The notes beneath the pieces are model-generated. The model saw nothing but the letters and a program-made list of their open reading frames with translations. It was not told where the DNA came from and did no database searches. The position numbers were made by a program, and so were the translations under genes. A stretch of DNA of 64,000 nucleotides from Ignavibacterium sp. (GTDB lineage: Bacteria; Bacteroidota; Ignavibacteria; Ignavibacteriales; Ignavibacteriaceae): contig JAVSMP010000001.1 in NCBI GenBank assembly GCA_032027145.1, positions 2,671,116-2,735,115 on the forward strand, written 5' to 3'. This document shows, in pieces, positions 1 to 9,817 of the stretch (positions are counted from its first letter, which is position 1; every line of letters starts with the position of its first letter).

Positions 1-143
1 ACAACAGAAAAGGTGACCGCACTCCTGAAGAAGCAAATATGAAATTATTATCACGCCCTTTTAAGCCAAGCCATATTCTTTTTATTAAGAATGTTGTAAG
101 CCGGCTTGATGATAGATGGAAACCGTATCTATATCTGTCCTGA
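1..143 (+). CDS. C-terminal end of an unidentified protein (partial)
   Basis: An open frame enters from the window edge (first whole codon at 3) and ends at a TGA at 141-143, giving about 46 residues. The tail is basic and aromatic, ending in W-K-P-Y-L-Y-L-S. I do not recognise the family. It is on the same strand as trpS, separated by 53 bases, so it may be the last gene of an upstream unit. The frame has no internal stop and reads to a natural end. Confidence 0.55.
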   Translation, partial: NRKGDRTPEEANMKLLSRPFKPSHILFIKNVVSRLDDRWKPYLYLS

Positions 144-196
144 AAGTTTTTATCATTATTTGTATCTTTAACAGTTAAAAACAAAAAATAGTTAAG

Positions 197-1177
197 ATGC
201 CGAAAAAAAGAATTTTAAGCGGAATGAGACCGACTGGCAAGCTTCATCTCGGTCATTACGCAGGTGCTTTGGAAAACTGGATTGCTTTGCAGAATCAGTA
301 CGATAGTTTTTTCCTGATTGCAGATTATCATGTTCTCACAACTAATTTGGATACAAAAGATATTTATCAGAATTCAATTGATATGCTGATAGACTGGTTA
401 GCTGTTGGGCTTAATGCTGATCAAAGTCCGATGTTCAGACAGTCTCAGATTAAAGAACATACAGAATTGAATTTGATTTGCAGCATGTTGATAACAGTAA
501 GCAGACTTGAGAGAAATCCAACTTTGAAGGATCAAATTCGGGACTTACATATTCAGAATACTGTATATGGACATTTGGGATATCCTGTACTTCAGGCTGC
601 AGATATACTATTGTATAAGGGAAGTGTTGTACCCGTTGGTGATGATCAGGTGCCGCATGTTGAAATTACAAGGGAAATTGCTCGAAGGTTCAATAAACAA
701 TATGGCAATGTCTTTCCTGAGCCAGAACCTTTGCTCACAAAATTTCCAAGGTTATCCGGTTTGGATGGAAATGCAAAAATGAGTAAGTCGCTGGGCAATG
801 CAATATTGCTTTCTGATGAACCTGAAATAGTGCAGAAGAAAATGAGAAAAGCTGCTATTGATCCGAATAAAACTAAAAAAGAAACTCCGGGAAATCCTGA
901 TATTTGTACAGTATTTTCATATCATAAATTTTTTAATAAGGAAGCAGCTAAAGAAATTGATGAGGCTTGCAGAGGCGGTACAATCAGTTGTTTTGAGTGT
1001 AAAATGAAATGTGCTGAAAAAATATCTGAGTTCCTTTCACCAATTATTGAAAAAAGAAAACATTTTGAATCAAACATGAATGAAGTAAAAGATATTCTTG
1101 CAGATGGTGAAAAGAAAGCTAAACAAGTTGCCGTTAAAACAATGAGTGAAGTTCATGATAAGATGAAGCTTGGATAA
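197..1177 (+). CDS. trpS: Tryptophan--tRNA ligase
   Basis: This cytoplasmic class I aminoacyl-tRNA synthetase charges tRNA-Trp with tryptophan using ATP. At 326 residues it has the normal length of bacterial TrpS. The HIGH-type ATP motif is HLGH at residues 17-20, within PTGKLHLGHYAG, and the second signature KMSKS lies near residue 194. The core sequence VGDDQVPHVEITREIARRFN is typical of the family. Its stop codon overlaps the scpA start by one base (TAATG), suggesting translational coupling. The upstream 53 bases are A/T-rich, and I see no strong Shine-Dalgarno. Confidence 0.97.
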   Translation: MPKKRILSGMRPTGKLHLGHYAGALENWIALQNQYDSFFLIADYHVLTTNLDTKDIYQNSIDMLIDWLAVGLNADQSPMFRQSQIKEHTELNLICSMLITVSRLERNPTLKDQIRDLHIQNTVYGHLGYPVLQAADILLYKGSVVPVGDDQVPHVEITREIARRFNKQYGNVFPEPEPLLTKFPRLSGLDGNAKMSKSLGNAILLSDEPEIVQKKMRKAAIDPNKTKKETPGNPDICTVFSYHKFFNKEAAKEIDEACRGGTISCFECKMKCAEKISEFLSPIIEKRKHFESNMNEVKDILADGEKKAKQVAVKTMSEVHDKMKLG

Positions 1178-1896
1178 TGTATAAAATTAAATTAGAACAA
1201 TTTGAAGGACCGCTTGATTTACTTCTCTTTTTTATAAAAAGAGATGAACTGAATATTTATGATATTCCTATTTCAAGAATAACAAGTGAGTTTCTGGAAT
1301 ATGTGAATCTTATTAAACTTATGGATTTAGAAGTTGCCGGTGATTTTATTCTTATGGCTTCCACATTGATGCACATAAAAGTTAGGATGCTATTGCCCCG
1401 AGAAGTTAATGAAAAAGGTGATGAAATTGATCCGCGTGCAGATTTGATTAAGGCTTTACTTGAATATAAAAAGTATAAAGAAGTTGCTGAAGATCTTACA
1501 TTTCTTGAATCAAATCAGCGTAAGCTTAATTACAGAGGTTACTTTTCTGCTGATGAAAAGACTGCTCCACCAGAGTATGATATATTATTGAAAAATATTT
1601 CTATTTATGATTTAGCTAAAGCATTCAAAAAGGCAATTGATGGAGTTAAACCGCAGGTTGTTCATGAAATTAAAAAAATAAACATCAGTATTGATGATCA
1701 GATAAAATATATACTGGATAGGATCTTAGAAAAAGGTGAAATTCATTTTTTAAGTCTTGTTTACGGTATGAAAGAAAAAATCAGAATAGTGATAACCTTT
1801 ATTGCATTGCTCGAATTAACTAAGATAGGAAGGATTGGAATAAAAGAATCATCTGAGTTTAATGATTTTGTTATATACGGATTAGCAAATGGATAA
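1177..1896 (+). CDS. scpA: Segregation and condensation protein A
   Basis: ScpA is the kleisin subunit of the SMC-ScpAB condensin, which compacts and segregates the chromosome. The 239 residues carry the family's opening pattern: LEQFEGPLDLLLFFIKRDEL near the N-terminus, then a helical middle and a C-terminal winged-helix part (about 170-239) that would contact the SMC head. It overlaps trpS by one base and scpB by eight, so the pair is co-translated as in most bacteria. No smc gene is in this window. Confidence 0.95.
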   Translation: MYKIKLEQFEGPLDLLLFFIKRDELNIYDIPISRITSEFLEYVNLIKLMDLEVAGDFILMASTLMHIKVRMLLPREVNEKGDEIDPRADLIKALLEYKKYKEVAEDLTFLESNQRKLNYRGYFSADEKTAPPEYDILLKNISIYDLAKAFKKAIDGVKPQVVHEIKKINISIDDQIKYILDRILEKGEIHFLSLVYGMKEKIRIVITFIALLELTKIGRIGIKESSEFNDFVIYGLANG

Positions 1897-2539
1897 ATCT
1901 TACAGTTCTATAATTGAAGTGCTTATTTTTTCTTCTGATGAACCGATTTCAGAAAACGAAATTATTCGAGCTATCAAGGGAATTGATGGCGAAGATATCG
2001 AAATCAGTTCAGAAAATGTTTATGAAACTATTGAGCAATTAAATAAATCTTATGAAGATAGCAGCAGATCTTTTAGAATTAAAAAAATTGCTAACGGCTT
2101 TGTCTTTGTTACGACAGAAATATTTGCAAAATACGTCGGTTATCTTTCATCTGAAAAATCAAAAAGAAGATTAAGCCAGGCTGCATTAGAAACTCTTGCT
2201 ATTATAGCTTATAAGCAGCCGGTTACAAAACCAGAGCTAGAACAAATTAGAGGTGTGAATTCAGATTACATCCTCACAACATTATTGGAAAAAAATCTTA
2301 TAACAATTATAGGCAGGGCAGAAAGTATCGGAAGACCATTGCTTTATGGTACTACAACAGAATTTTTAAAATATTTTGGGTTGTATAATTTGAGTGATCT
2401 ACCCAAACCTCGTGAAATTGAGGAAATTATGAAAGACGAAGATTTCATTGAACAAAAAAATAAAATAATGATGAACTTTGTCGAAGAATCTCTGGAAAAA
2501 GAAATTGGTGAAGATAAAAACTACGACCAGACTGAATAA
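1889..2539 (+). CDS. scpB: Segregation and condensation protein B
   Basis: ScpB is the winged-helix partner that dimerises and binds ScpA in the SMC complex. The 216 residues include two winged-helix units. The family signature is clear: LSQAALETLAIIAYKQPVTK, then the EQIRGVNSDYIL stretch and the GRPLLYGTT element. A charged C-terminal tail of about 25 residues extends beyond the core. The next gene begins inside its 3' end. It is part of the trpS-scpA-scpB-rlu-dacB-lysS run. Confidence 0.95.
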   Translation: MDKSYSSIIEVLIFSSDEPISENEIIRAIKGIDGEDIEISSENVYETIEQLNKSYEDSSRSFRIKKIANGFVFVTTEIFAKYVGYLSSEKSKRRLSQAALETLAIIAYKQPVTKPELEQIRGVNSDYILTTLLEKNLITIIGRAESIGRPLLYGTTTEFLKYFGLYNLSDLPKPREIEEIMKDEDFIEQKNKIMMNFVEESLEKEIGEDKNYDQTE

Positions 2540-3218
2540 ATATATTGCCGAAAGCGGGCTGACTTCAAGACGTAAAGCTGAGGAACTTATACTTCAGGGA
2601 AGGGTAACTGTTAATAATAAAACTATCACTAAACTTGCCTTTGAAGTTGATCCTGATATTGATAATGTTTTTGTGGATGGAGAAAAAATACAGCCAGCTG
2701 AGCATGTTTATTATCTTTTGAATAAGCCAAAGGGAGTTGTTACTACCACAGACGATGAAAAGAAAAGAAAAACTGTTGTTGATCTGATAATTTCAAAACA
2801 GAAAGTTTTTCCTGTCGGGAGATTGGATTATAATACTACCGGTGTTTTAATCCTTACCAACGATGGTGATTTTGCCCAGAAATTATTGCATCCAAAACAT
2901 AATATAATTCGAGAGTATGAAGTAACACTTGATAAAGAGCTATCATTAGAAGATGAAAAAAAATTAATCAAAGGGGTTTTTATCGATGGCAAGCGAAGCC
3001 GATTTTCAGAAATATCTTACGGTAAAAAATCCTTTGGTAAAAATGTAATTGTAAAATGCACCGAAGGCAGAAATCACTTTGTTAAAAAGATGTTTTCGAC
3101 CCTTAATTATACAGTTGAAAAATTGAACCGGAAAAGTTTTGCAGGAATAACAGCAGATATACCAGTAGGTTCTTATAGAAAGTTAAAACAAAATGAAATT
3201 CAGAAGCTTAGTAAATAG
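2478..3218 (+). CDS. 23S/16S rRNA pseudouridine synthase, RsuA/RluB family
   Basis: This enzyme isomerises a specific uridine to pseudouridine in ribosomal RNA. An N-terminal S4 RNA-binding domain (about residues 18-75, RLNKYIAESGLTSRRKAEEL) precedes the catalytic domain. The RsuA/RluB active-site motif GRLDYNTTG lies near residue 114, with its Asp as the nucleophile. The family normally starts only a few residues before RLNKYIA, so the ATG at 2478 may be too early; TTG 2505 or GTG 2508 are alternative starts. Either way it overlaps scpB, a very common neighbour of this family. Substrate position (RluB versus RsuA type) cannot be decided from sequence alone. Confidence 0.92.
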   Translation: MSKNLWKKKLVKIKTTTRLNKYIAESGLTSRRKAEELILQGRVTVNNKTITKLAFEVDPDIDNVFVDGEKIQPAEHVYYLLNKPKGVVTTTDDEKKRKTVVDLIISKQKVFPVGRLDYNTTGVLILTNDGDFAQKLLHPKHNIIREYEVTLDKELSLEDEKKLIKGVFIDGKRSRFSEISYGKKSFGKNVIVKCTEGRNHFVKKMFSTLNYTVEKLNRKSFAGITADIPVGSYRKLKQNEIQKLSK

Positions 3219-4719
3219 TTTTATAATTTTAAGTATTTCATATTTTGCCTACAACAATGTACCAGCACAGGATAGTACCTATTTGCTTAAGGATTCACTT
3301 AAAACTTACTCTTATTCAACTATATCCGATCTGCAAAAAGAACTGAATGATATTTTTGATGACAATAGTTTCAGAAACGCAAATTGGGGTGTTGTTATTC
3401 AATCGCTGAATAATGGAGAGTATTTTTATAAAAGGAATGAAGATAAATTTTTTATTCCTGCTTCTAACTTAAAACTTTTTACAAGCTCCGGTGGATTACT
3501 GCTTTTAGGAAGTGATTATAAATTTTCAACCAATGTTTTAACAAACGGTTATCAATCAGGCTCAACACTTTACGGCGATCTAATAATTCAGGGAAGAGGG
3601 GATCCAACAATATCAGGCAGATTTTATAACAACGATTTAAATTATGTCTTTGATAACTGGATAGATTCTTTACTGGAAATGGGTATTAAAAATATTAAAG
3701 GAAATATTGTCGGTGATGATAATTTATTTGAAGATACCGGACTTGGCAATGGATGGGCATGGGATTATGAAACAGATTGGTACGCAGCACAATCCAGCGC
3801 TTTATCTTACAATGATAATTGCATTGATATTACAATTAAATATGATCCTATAACTGATTCTGTATTTGTGAATTATAACCCTGCTTTAAGAAATATTGTA
3901 TTGTTGAATAATGTTTCTGTTGCTTCAAAGAATGAGAAAACTTCGATTGATGTTTACAGGGAACGTGGAACTAATGTAGTTACAGTATCAGGAACTTTCA
4001 GAAAGAATTCAGACAGTCTTATAACATATTCAACTGTGATGAATCCTACACAGTTTATGATAATGGCATTTAAAAACAGGCTCGAACAACGTAAAATAAG
4101 AGTTAATGGCTACTCAATTGATATAGATGACTATGACAGAGAGATAAATTATAATGACCTTGAATTATTGTTTACTTGGTATTCTGAGCCGCTAAGAGAA
4201 ATAATTAAAGTAATTAATAAAGGAAGCCAGAATTTCTTTGCTGAACAGCTATTAAAAACTATTGGGCTTGAAAAGAAAGGTTTTGGATCAGCAGCAAATG
4301 GAATTGCTGTGCTTAAAGAACTGTTCAGCGAAATTGGATTGAATCCGGAAAATATTGTAATGGTGGATGGAAGCGGATTATCATACATAAATATGGTTAC
4401 GCCACGACAAATTGTTGAATTGTTAAAATATATTTACTCAAATAATAAAATATATCCCGATTTTTTTAATTCCCTGCCAATTGCCGGAGTTGATGGAACT
4501 ATAGGGAAGAGAATGAATAATACTTCGGCAGAAAATAATGTAAGAGCAAAAACAGGATTTATCAGTCACGTAAGAAGTCTTTCCGGTTATGCTTTTACAG
4601 GTGATAGCGAACCGGTTGCTTTTTCAATCATTGCTAACAATTTTAATGTTCCAATCAAGCTTGCTGATAATATTCAGGATCTTGTCTGTTTAAGATTAAC
4701 TAATTTCAGGAGAAAATAA
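3193..4719 (+). CDS. dacB: D-alanyl-D-alanine carboxypeptidase/endopeptidase (PBP4 type)
   Basis: This periplasmic serine peptidase of family S13 trims or cleaves peptidoglycan cross-links. The 508 residues begin with a signal peptide (about 1-26, ending near VPAQ). The three penicillin-binding motifs are present: SxxK as SNLK near residue 91, SxN as SQN near 345, and KTG in RAKTGF near 453. The stretch between the first two motifs is the large PBP4 insertion. It starts 26 bases inside the preceding gene and ends two bases before lysS. Confidence 0.93.
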   Translation: MKFRSLVNSFIILSISYFAYNNVPAQDSTYLLKDSLKTYSYSTISDLQKELNDIFDDNSFRNANWGVVIQSLNNGEYFYKRNEDKFFIPASNLKLFTSSGGLLLLGSDYKFSTNVLTNGYQSGSTLYGDLIIQGRGDPTISGRFYNNDLNYVFDNWIDSLLEMGIKNIKGNIVGDDNLFEDTGLGNGWAWDYETDWYAAQSSALSYNDNCIDITIKYDPITDSVFVNYNPALRNIVLLNNVSVASKNEKTSIDVYRERGTNVVTVSGTFRKNSDSLITYSTVMNPTQFMIMAFKNRLEQRKIRVNGYSIDIDDYDREINYNDLELLFTWYSEPLREIIKVINKGSQNFFAEQLLKTIGLEKKGFGSAANGIAVLKELFSEIGLNPENIVMVDGSGLSYINMVTPRQIVELLKYIYSNNKIYPDFFNSLPIAGVDGTIGKRMNNTSAENNVRAKTGFISHVRSLSGYAFTGDSEPVAFSIIANNFNVPIKLADNIQDLVCLRLTNFRRK

Positions 4720-4721
4720 TT

Positions 4722-6233
4722 TTGGAGAACACTGTTCAACCTTCAATTAATGAACTTATAAAAAGAAGATATGAAGAACTTGATGAACTTTTAAAAAAAG
4801 GAATACAACCTTTTGAATATTCTTTCAATGTCAATTCAGATTCAGAAACAATAAAAAGCACCTTTGTTGAAGGTAATGAAATGAACGTAAGTATTGCCGG
4901 CAGAATTATGGCAATACGCCGAATGGGTAAAGCGTCCTTTGCTCATATTCAAGATCATAAAGGAAGAATTCAAATCTATTTAAAGAAAGATGATATTGGC
5001 GAGTATTATGATATTTTTAAATTGATGGATATAGGTGACATAATTGGTGTAGAAGGATTTGTGTTTAAAACAAAAACCGGTGAGATTTCTGTCCACACCA
5101 AGCTTATGAAGTTATTGAGTAAATCCCTATTGCCGCTTCCTATTGCAAAAGAAGTTGTTGACGAACAGGGTAATAAAACTATTTTCGATCAGTTTGCTGA
5201 TAAAGAATTACGATACAGAAGAAGATACCTTGATTTGATCGTTAATCCTGAAATCAAAGATGTTTTTATCAAAAGAAGTAAAATTATTTCTTCAATGAGG
5301 AATTTTCTGGATTCAAATAATTATCTTGAAGTAGAAACTCCTGTTTTGCAGCCGCTTTATGGAGGGGCTTCTGCAAGACCGTTCATTACTTATCATAATA
5401 CGCTTGATACCCAGCTTTATTTAAGAATTGCCGATGAGCTTTACCTTAAAAGATTAATTGTTGGTGGATTTAACGGAGTTTATGAAATATCTAAAGATTT
5501 TAGAAATGAAGGAATGGATAGATCGCATAATCCTGAGTTTACTATGATGGAACTCTATGTTCCTTACAAAGATTATAACTGGATGATGGAATTTGTTGAA
5601 TCAATGTTTGAACATATTTGTAAAAGTGTTTTTAATACACTTGAGTTTCAGATTGATGATAAACTTGTAAGTTTTAAAGCACCCTGGAAAAGAGTATCGA
5701 TGATTGAAGAGATTCAGAATAAAACCGGTTTAAATATTTTAAACTGTTCACTTGAAGACTTAAAAAACACTGCAAAGAAACAAGGCTTAGATGTTTCTGT
5801 TAATAATTCTAGAGCTAAATTAGTTGATGAATTGTTTAGTGCGACTGTAGAACCAACATTAATACAGCCTACATTTATTATAGATTATCCAATTGAACTT
5901 TCACCATTGGCAAAAAAACACCGGACTAAAGAAGGAGTTGTGGAAAGATTTGAAGGGTATGTTATGGGCAGAGAAATCTGTAATGCTTTCTCCGAACTTA
6001 ATGATCCGATTGATCAAAGAAAAAGATTTGAAGAACAAGTTAAGATGCGTGAAGCTGGTGACGAAGAAGCTCATCAGATTGATGAAGATTTTCTTCGCGC
6101 ACTTGAATATGGAATGCCGCCAACAGCTGGGTTGGGAATTGGTATAGACAGAATTGTTATGCTTTTTACTAATCAACCTTCTATCAGAGATGTAATCTTT
6201 TTTCCTCAGATGAAACCGGAAGTAAAAAGTTAA
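4722..6233 (+). CDS. lysS: Lysine--tRNA ligase, class II
   Basis: This class II synthetase charges tRNA-Lys. Its 503 residues match the usual length. An OB-fold anticodon-binding domain occupies about residues 55-145. Motif 2 ([20 protein letters not shown]) is near 260, and motif 3 ([12 protein letters not shown]) is near 470. The start is TTG at 4722, supported by an AGGAG ribosome binding site at 4708-4712. No in-frame ATG lies between that site and the family's conserved N-terminus. It closes the trpS run, followed by a 75-base gap before ctpA. Confidence 0.97.
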   Translation: MENTVQPSINELIKRRYEELDELLKKGIQPFEYSFNVNSDSETIKSTFVEGNEMNVSIAGRIMAIRRMGKASFAHIQDHKGRIQIYLKKDDIGEYYDIFKLMDIGDIIGVEGFVFKTKTGEISVHTKLMKLLSKSLLPLPIAKEVVDEQGNKTIFDQFADKELRYRRRYLDLIVNPEIKDVFIKRSKIISSMRNFLDSNNYLEVETPVLQPLYGGASARPFITYHNTLDTQLYLRIADELYLKRLIVGGFNGVYEISKDFRNEGMDRSHNPEFTMMELYVPYKDYNWMMEFVESMFEHICKSVFNTLEFQIDDKLVSFKAPWKRVSMIEEIQNKTGLNILNCSLEDLKNTAKKQGLDVSVNNSRAKLVDELFSATVEPTLIQPTFIIDYPIELSPLAKKHRTKEGVVERFEGYVMGREICNAFSELNDPIDQRKRFEEQVKMREAGDEEAHQIDEDFLRALEYGMPPTAGLGIGIDRIVMLFTNQPSIRDVIFFPQMKPEVKS

Positions 6234-6308
6234 AAAGATTAATATTTGACTATTTAAGTTGATGTTTTTTATTTATCTATAAACTGAAATTATGGAGTAT
6301 TTAACTAA

Positions 6309-7916
6309 ATGTTCAGATCTGTAAAATTTCCTTATCTTCTGTTTGCAACTGTAATAGGCATTGTCCTGGGTGTGTTCTTAAATAAAGCTTTCTCCGTTGA
6401 TAATCTTCGCGAAAGCATAAGAAAATTTAACGATGTATTGACTTTTACCGAGAAGTATTATGTTGAAGAGGTTGATACACAAAAGCTTGTTGAATCTGCA
6501 ATAAATGGAATGCTTAATGAATTAGACCCTCATTCAGTTTACATCTCACCTGAACAGTTTACACAGGTTGAAGAATCTTTCAGAGGTGATTTTGAAGGCA
6601 TCGGAATTGAATTTCAGATAGTAAACGATACCTTAACTGTTGTTTCAGCAATCTCTGGCGGTCCTAGTGAAGCGCTCGGAATATTACCCGGTGATCGAAT
6701 AGTGAAAATTGATGGCGAAAACATAATTGGTATTACTAATGACGTTGTTAGAAAAAAATTAAGAGGTAAAGCCGGTACTGAAGTTAATGTTTCAATTATT
6801 AGAACAGGAATTGCAAAAGTAATTGAATACACAATTGTAAGAGATAAAATTCCGCTCTATTCGGTTGATACATATTTTATGATTGATAACAACACTGGTT
6901 ATGTAAGTGTTTCAAGGTTTTCAGAAACTACCTATGATGAACTTAATAAAGCATTACAAACACTTAATAAAGATGGAATGAAACAACTTGTTCTTGATTT
7001 AAGAAGTAATCCTGGTGGATATTTAAATCAGGCAGTAAAGATATCTGACCTTTTTATTGATGGTAAGAAAAAGATCGTTTACACTGAAGGAAGAAGACAG
7101 GAATTTGATGAACAATATTTTGCTTCAGAATCATCTATCTTTGAAAAAACTCCAATTATTATATTGATTAATCACGGCAGTGCTTCTGCAAGTGAAATAG
7201 TATCCGGCGCAGTTCAGGATTGGGATAGAGGTTTGATTGTAGGTGAAACTTCGTTTGGTAAGGGTCTTGTTCAAAGACAATTTGATTTACCGGATAACTC
7301 TGCACTAAGATTAACAATATCACGATACTATACACCAAGCGGAAGATTGATACAGAGGGACTATAAAAACAAAAAAGATAAGACTGAATATTATTCCGAG
7401 TTGAATGAAGAAGATACTACTGAGGGTGAAAATCTGTACCACACTGCAGAAAAAGACTCTGTTAAACCTGTTTATAAAACTAAAAAAGGAAGACTTGTTT
7501 ATGGAGGCGGTGGTATAACTCCTGATTATATTATCAAATCAAAATCTGTAACATTGTTTACTCAAAACTTATTAAGAAAAAATATTTTTTATACTTACAT
7601 ACTTTCATATCTCGATAAAAATAATGGAATGATTAAGGAAAAATATCCGGATCTTAAATCATTTAAAGATAGTTTTATAATATCTGATTCGTTCGTAAAA
7701 AACTTTATAGATTATGCTAAATCAAAAGATGTTGAGTTTGATGAAAAAGAATTTAATGAAGATAAAGATTATATTATTGCCAGATTAAAAGCTCAAATAG
7801 CAAGAAATTATTGGAAAAATGAAGGCTGGTATTCAATATTGTTAACTGCTGATGAACAAATGAACAAAGCTTTAACTCTGTTTGACGAAGCAAAAAACAT
7901 AGCTGAATTAAATTGA
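6309..7916 (+). CDS. ctpA: Carboxyl-terminal processing protease, family S41
   Basis: This periplasmic, membrane-anchored serine protease degrades or processes proteins from the C-terminus. The 535 residues comprise an N-terminal membrane or signal segment (about 6-26), a PDZ domain (about 85-170) and an S41 core. The catalytic Ser is in HGSASASEIVSGA (near residue 290) and the Lys in TSFGKGLVQ (near 317), the normal Ser-Lys dyad. The C-terminal 130 residues are charged and helical. A TTGACT at 6246-6251 may be the -33 element of its promoter. The stop overlaps the next start by four bases. Confidence 0.94.
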   Translation: MFRSVKFPYLLFATVIGIVLGVFLNKAFSVDNLRESIRKFNDVLTFTEKYYVEEVDTQKLVESAINGMLNELDPHSVYISPEQFTQVEESFRGDFEGIGIEFQIVNDTLTVVSAISGGPSEALGILPGDRIVKIDGENIIGITNDVVRKKLRGKAGTEVNVSIIRTGIAKVIEYTIVRDKIPLYSVDTYFMIDNNTGYVSVSRFSETTYDELNKALQTLNKDGMKQLVLDLRSNPGGYLNQAVKISDLFIDGKKKIVYTEGRRQEFDEQYFASESSIFEKTPIIILINHGSASASEIVSGAVQDWDRGLIVGETSFGKGLVQRQFDLPDNSALRLTISRYYTPSGRLIQRDYKNKKDKTEYYSELNEEDTTEGENLYHTAEKDSVKPVYKTKKGRLVYGGGGITPDYIIKSKSVTLFTQNLLRKNIFYTYILSYLDKNNGMIKEKYPDLKSFKDSFIISDSFVKNFIDYAKSKDVEFDEKEFNEDKDYIIARLKAQIARNYWKNEGWYSILLTADEQMNKALTLFDEAKNIAELN

Positions 7917-8725
7917 AAAAATATTTTTTTCTGATTTTATCTTTTATAATTTTATTTTGTTCTTTACCCTCATCAAATAAGGTGTATAGTTTCACTAATG
8001 ATTATAAACCTAAAAAAATAATTGTTGGTGAGGATATAACCTATGTCGTAAAATACCTTGCTTTTGAAATAGGGGAGATAAGATTAAAAGTTACTAGTGC
8101 AACTACAGAAAAAAATGATACAATTTACAGTGCAATTGCTTTTATTGATTCATATTACGGGATACCTTTTGTAGATCTGCATCAAATCTATGAAACAAAG
8201 TTTGATCAAAAGCAGCATTCCCGTTACTTCAAAGGAACGATAATAAAAAGCGATACAACCTTTACAATCTATCAGTATGATAAAAATAAAAAAACAATTC
8301 ATGTTAAAAAGGGTCGCGAAGGAACAAATGAAATCTGGACAGATTCATTAGGTAAATCAGATAAAGATTATCTGGATGGTTTATCGTTGTTTTATTATGC
8401 CCGAATGAGAACCGGACTTCAGAAAAAATTATCTGTCCCGGTTTTTATTAATGAAAAATTTGAAAAAACTAATATTAATTTCTATAAGGATAATGAAGAC
8501 CGGGATATTGATGCGGTTAATTACGATATTGATTGTGTTTATCTTGATGGTGAAACAGAATTCAGAGGTATTTTTGGTTTAACGGGTTATTTTGAAGGAT
8601 GGTTTTCAAATGACGAATTTGCAATTCCGATTCGTGCTAAGATGCAGGTAATAATTGGAAGTATTACATTAGAATTAAAAAACTGGAATAAGAAAGAATG
8701 GATGCCTCCAAAATACAAAGATTAA
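7913..8725 (+). CDS. DUF3108 domain-containing secreted protein
   Basis: The 270-residue protein has a signal peptide (about 1-26), then the DUF3108 pattern: a Y-x-V-K-Y-L-x-F-E-I-G-E-I-R beta segment near residues 43-60 and a final GSITLELKNW strand. DUF3108 proteins are periplasmic beta-rich proteins of unknown biochemical role in many Gram-negatives. The start is TTG at 7913 overlapping the ctpA stop (TTGA); no other start precedes the signal peptide. It overlaps the carbonic anhydrase gene by 28 bases. The family assignment rests on motif memory, and the function is not known. Confidence 0.8.
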   Translation: MKKYFFLILSFIILFCSLPSSNKVYSFTNDYKPKKIIVGEDITYVVKYLAFEIGEIRLKVTSATTEKNDTIYSAIAFIDSYYGIPFVDLHQIYETKFDQKQHSRYFKGTIIKSDTTFTIYQYDKNKKTIHVKKGREGTNEIWTDSLGKSDKDYLDGLSLFYYARMRTGLQKKLSVPVFINEKFEKTNINFYKDNEDRDIDAVNYDIDCVYLDGETEFRGIFGLTGYFEGWFSNDEFAIPIRAKMQVIIGSITLELKNWNKKEWMPPKYKD

Positions 8726-9282
8726 ATAAACATTATAATGAAGTTAAACTTTTTCCTTATAAAGATTTATTTCCAAAGATAGATAAAACAGTTTTTCTTG
8801 CTTCAGGAGTAAAAATTGTTGGTGATGTTAAAATTGATAAAGACTCAAGTATCTGGTACAATACTGTAATAAGAGGTGATGTACATTATGTAAAGATCGG
8901 GTCAACAACAAATATTCAGGATAATTCAATGCTGCATGTAACAAATGGAAGATTCCCACTGAATATCGGTAATAAAGTTACAGTTGGTCATGCTGTTAAA
9001 TTACACGGTTGTACTTTAATGGATCTTTGTTTAATTGGAATTGGTGCTATAGTATTAGATGGGGCAGTGATTGAAGAAAAGGCAATGGTTGCTGCTGGTT
9101 CTGTAGTTAAACAAAATTTTGTGGTTCCTGCCGGAAAATTAGTTGCTGGTGTACCGGCTAAGATTGTGAGAGATTTAACTGAAGCAGAGATAAATGAATT
9201 TGAAAAATCAGCTTTAAGATATGCCGGTTACACAGAAATTACTGTTGATTCATTATTAAGTTCATTTGAGTCTTTAGGATGA
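8698..9282 (+). CDS. Gamma carbonic anhydrase family protein
   Basis: This is a left-handed beta-helix protein of the gamma carbonic anhydrase/YrdA-PaaY group, normally a trimer binding zinc or iron between subunits. The three metal-ligand histidines are visible in NSMLHV, TVGHAV and KLHGC. Hexapeptide repeats run through residues 40-160 (GDVKID, IWYNTVIRGD, MVAAGS). The 194 residues slightly exceed the usual ~170 because the ATG at 8698 adds about 15 residues before the conserved start. It overlaps ybeY by four bases. Whether it hydrates CO2 cannot be told from sequence. Confidence 0.9.
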   Translation: MDASKIQRLNKHYNEVKLFPYKDLFPKIDKTVFLASGVKIVGDVKIDKDSSIWYNTVIRGDVHYVKIGSTTNIQDNSMLHVTNGRFPLNIGNKVTVGHAVKLHGCTLMDLCLIGIGAIVLDGAVIEEKAMVAAGSVVKQNFVVPAGKLVAGVPAKIVRDLTEAEINEFEKSALRYAGYTEITVDSLLSSFESLG

Positions 9283-9698
9283 AGAACCTTAGTATATCTG
9301 ATAAAACAAAATCCCTGAATAAAAAAAAAATTCATCAATTAGTTTATTATTTATCAAAAGAAATCAGTTTTTCTGTACAAGTTTTGCAAATAAACTTTAT
9401 AAATAATAAAGAGATAAGAGAGTTAAACAAAAAGCACTTATCACACGATTATACTACAGATATATTAACATTTGATTATTCAAATGATAAAGAATCAATT
9501 GATGCAGAAATCTATATCTCGTTAGATGAAGCATTAACAAACTCAAAAAAATTCAAAGTAAGCTTTGAAACCGAGATAAAAAGACTCGTTATTCACGGTA
9601 TTTTACATTTGACCGGTTATGATGATAAAACACCGAGTGAAAAAAAAATAATGAAAAGGTTAGAAAACAGATTGCTTTCGAAAATTAATTTTACTTAA
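9279..9698 (+). CDS. ybeY: Endoribonuclease/rRNA maturation factor YbeY
   Basis: YbeY is a metal-dependent RNase involved in 16S rRNA 3'-end processing and ribosome quality control. The 139-residue protein carries HGILHLTGYDD near the C-terminus. The first two His ligands match the H-x3-H-x5-H motif, while the third ligand is Asp, a variant I recall from Bacteroidota YbeY. The sequence DYTTDILTFDY is also diagnostic. The ATG overlaps the previous stop (ATGA), so it is translationally coupled and ends this operon. Confidence 0.94.
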   Translation: MKNLSISDKTKSLNKKKIHQLVYYLSKEISFSVQVLQINFINNKEIRELNKKHLSHDYTTDILTFDYSNDKESIDAEIYISLDEALTNSKKFKVSFETEIKRLVIHGILHLTGYDDKTPSEKKIMKRLENRLLSKINFT

Positions 9699-9796
9699 TT
9701 GTAATCAGATTTTAATCAATTAATATAAACCTCAATTGATCCCGATGTATAAATATTTTTTCCGGATCATATCATACAGTCATTGTAATTTAACCA

Positions 9797-9804
9797 TAGT
9801 TTTG
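9797..9804 (+). promoter_or_regulatory. Possible -7 promoter element of the Xer gene
   Basis: TAGTTTTG fits the TAnnTTTG -7 element and lies 13 bases before the GTG start. No good -33 TTG is visible at 16-18 bases upstream, so this is only a weak call. Confidence 0.3.
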
Positions 9805-9817
9805 ATTTCTAAATATT

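Noticed and set aside
4149-4388. Minus-strand frame inside dacB
   Set aside because: A shadow of the PBP4 gene, whose SxN motif is coded on the + strand across the same bases.
9715-9740. ATCAATT/AATTGAT inverted repeat after ybeY as terminator
   Set aside because: Only seven A/T-rich base pairs with a 12-base loop; the T-rich stretch starts about 15 bases later. Not distinguishable from chance.
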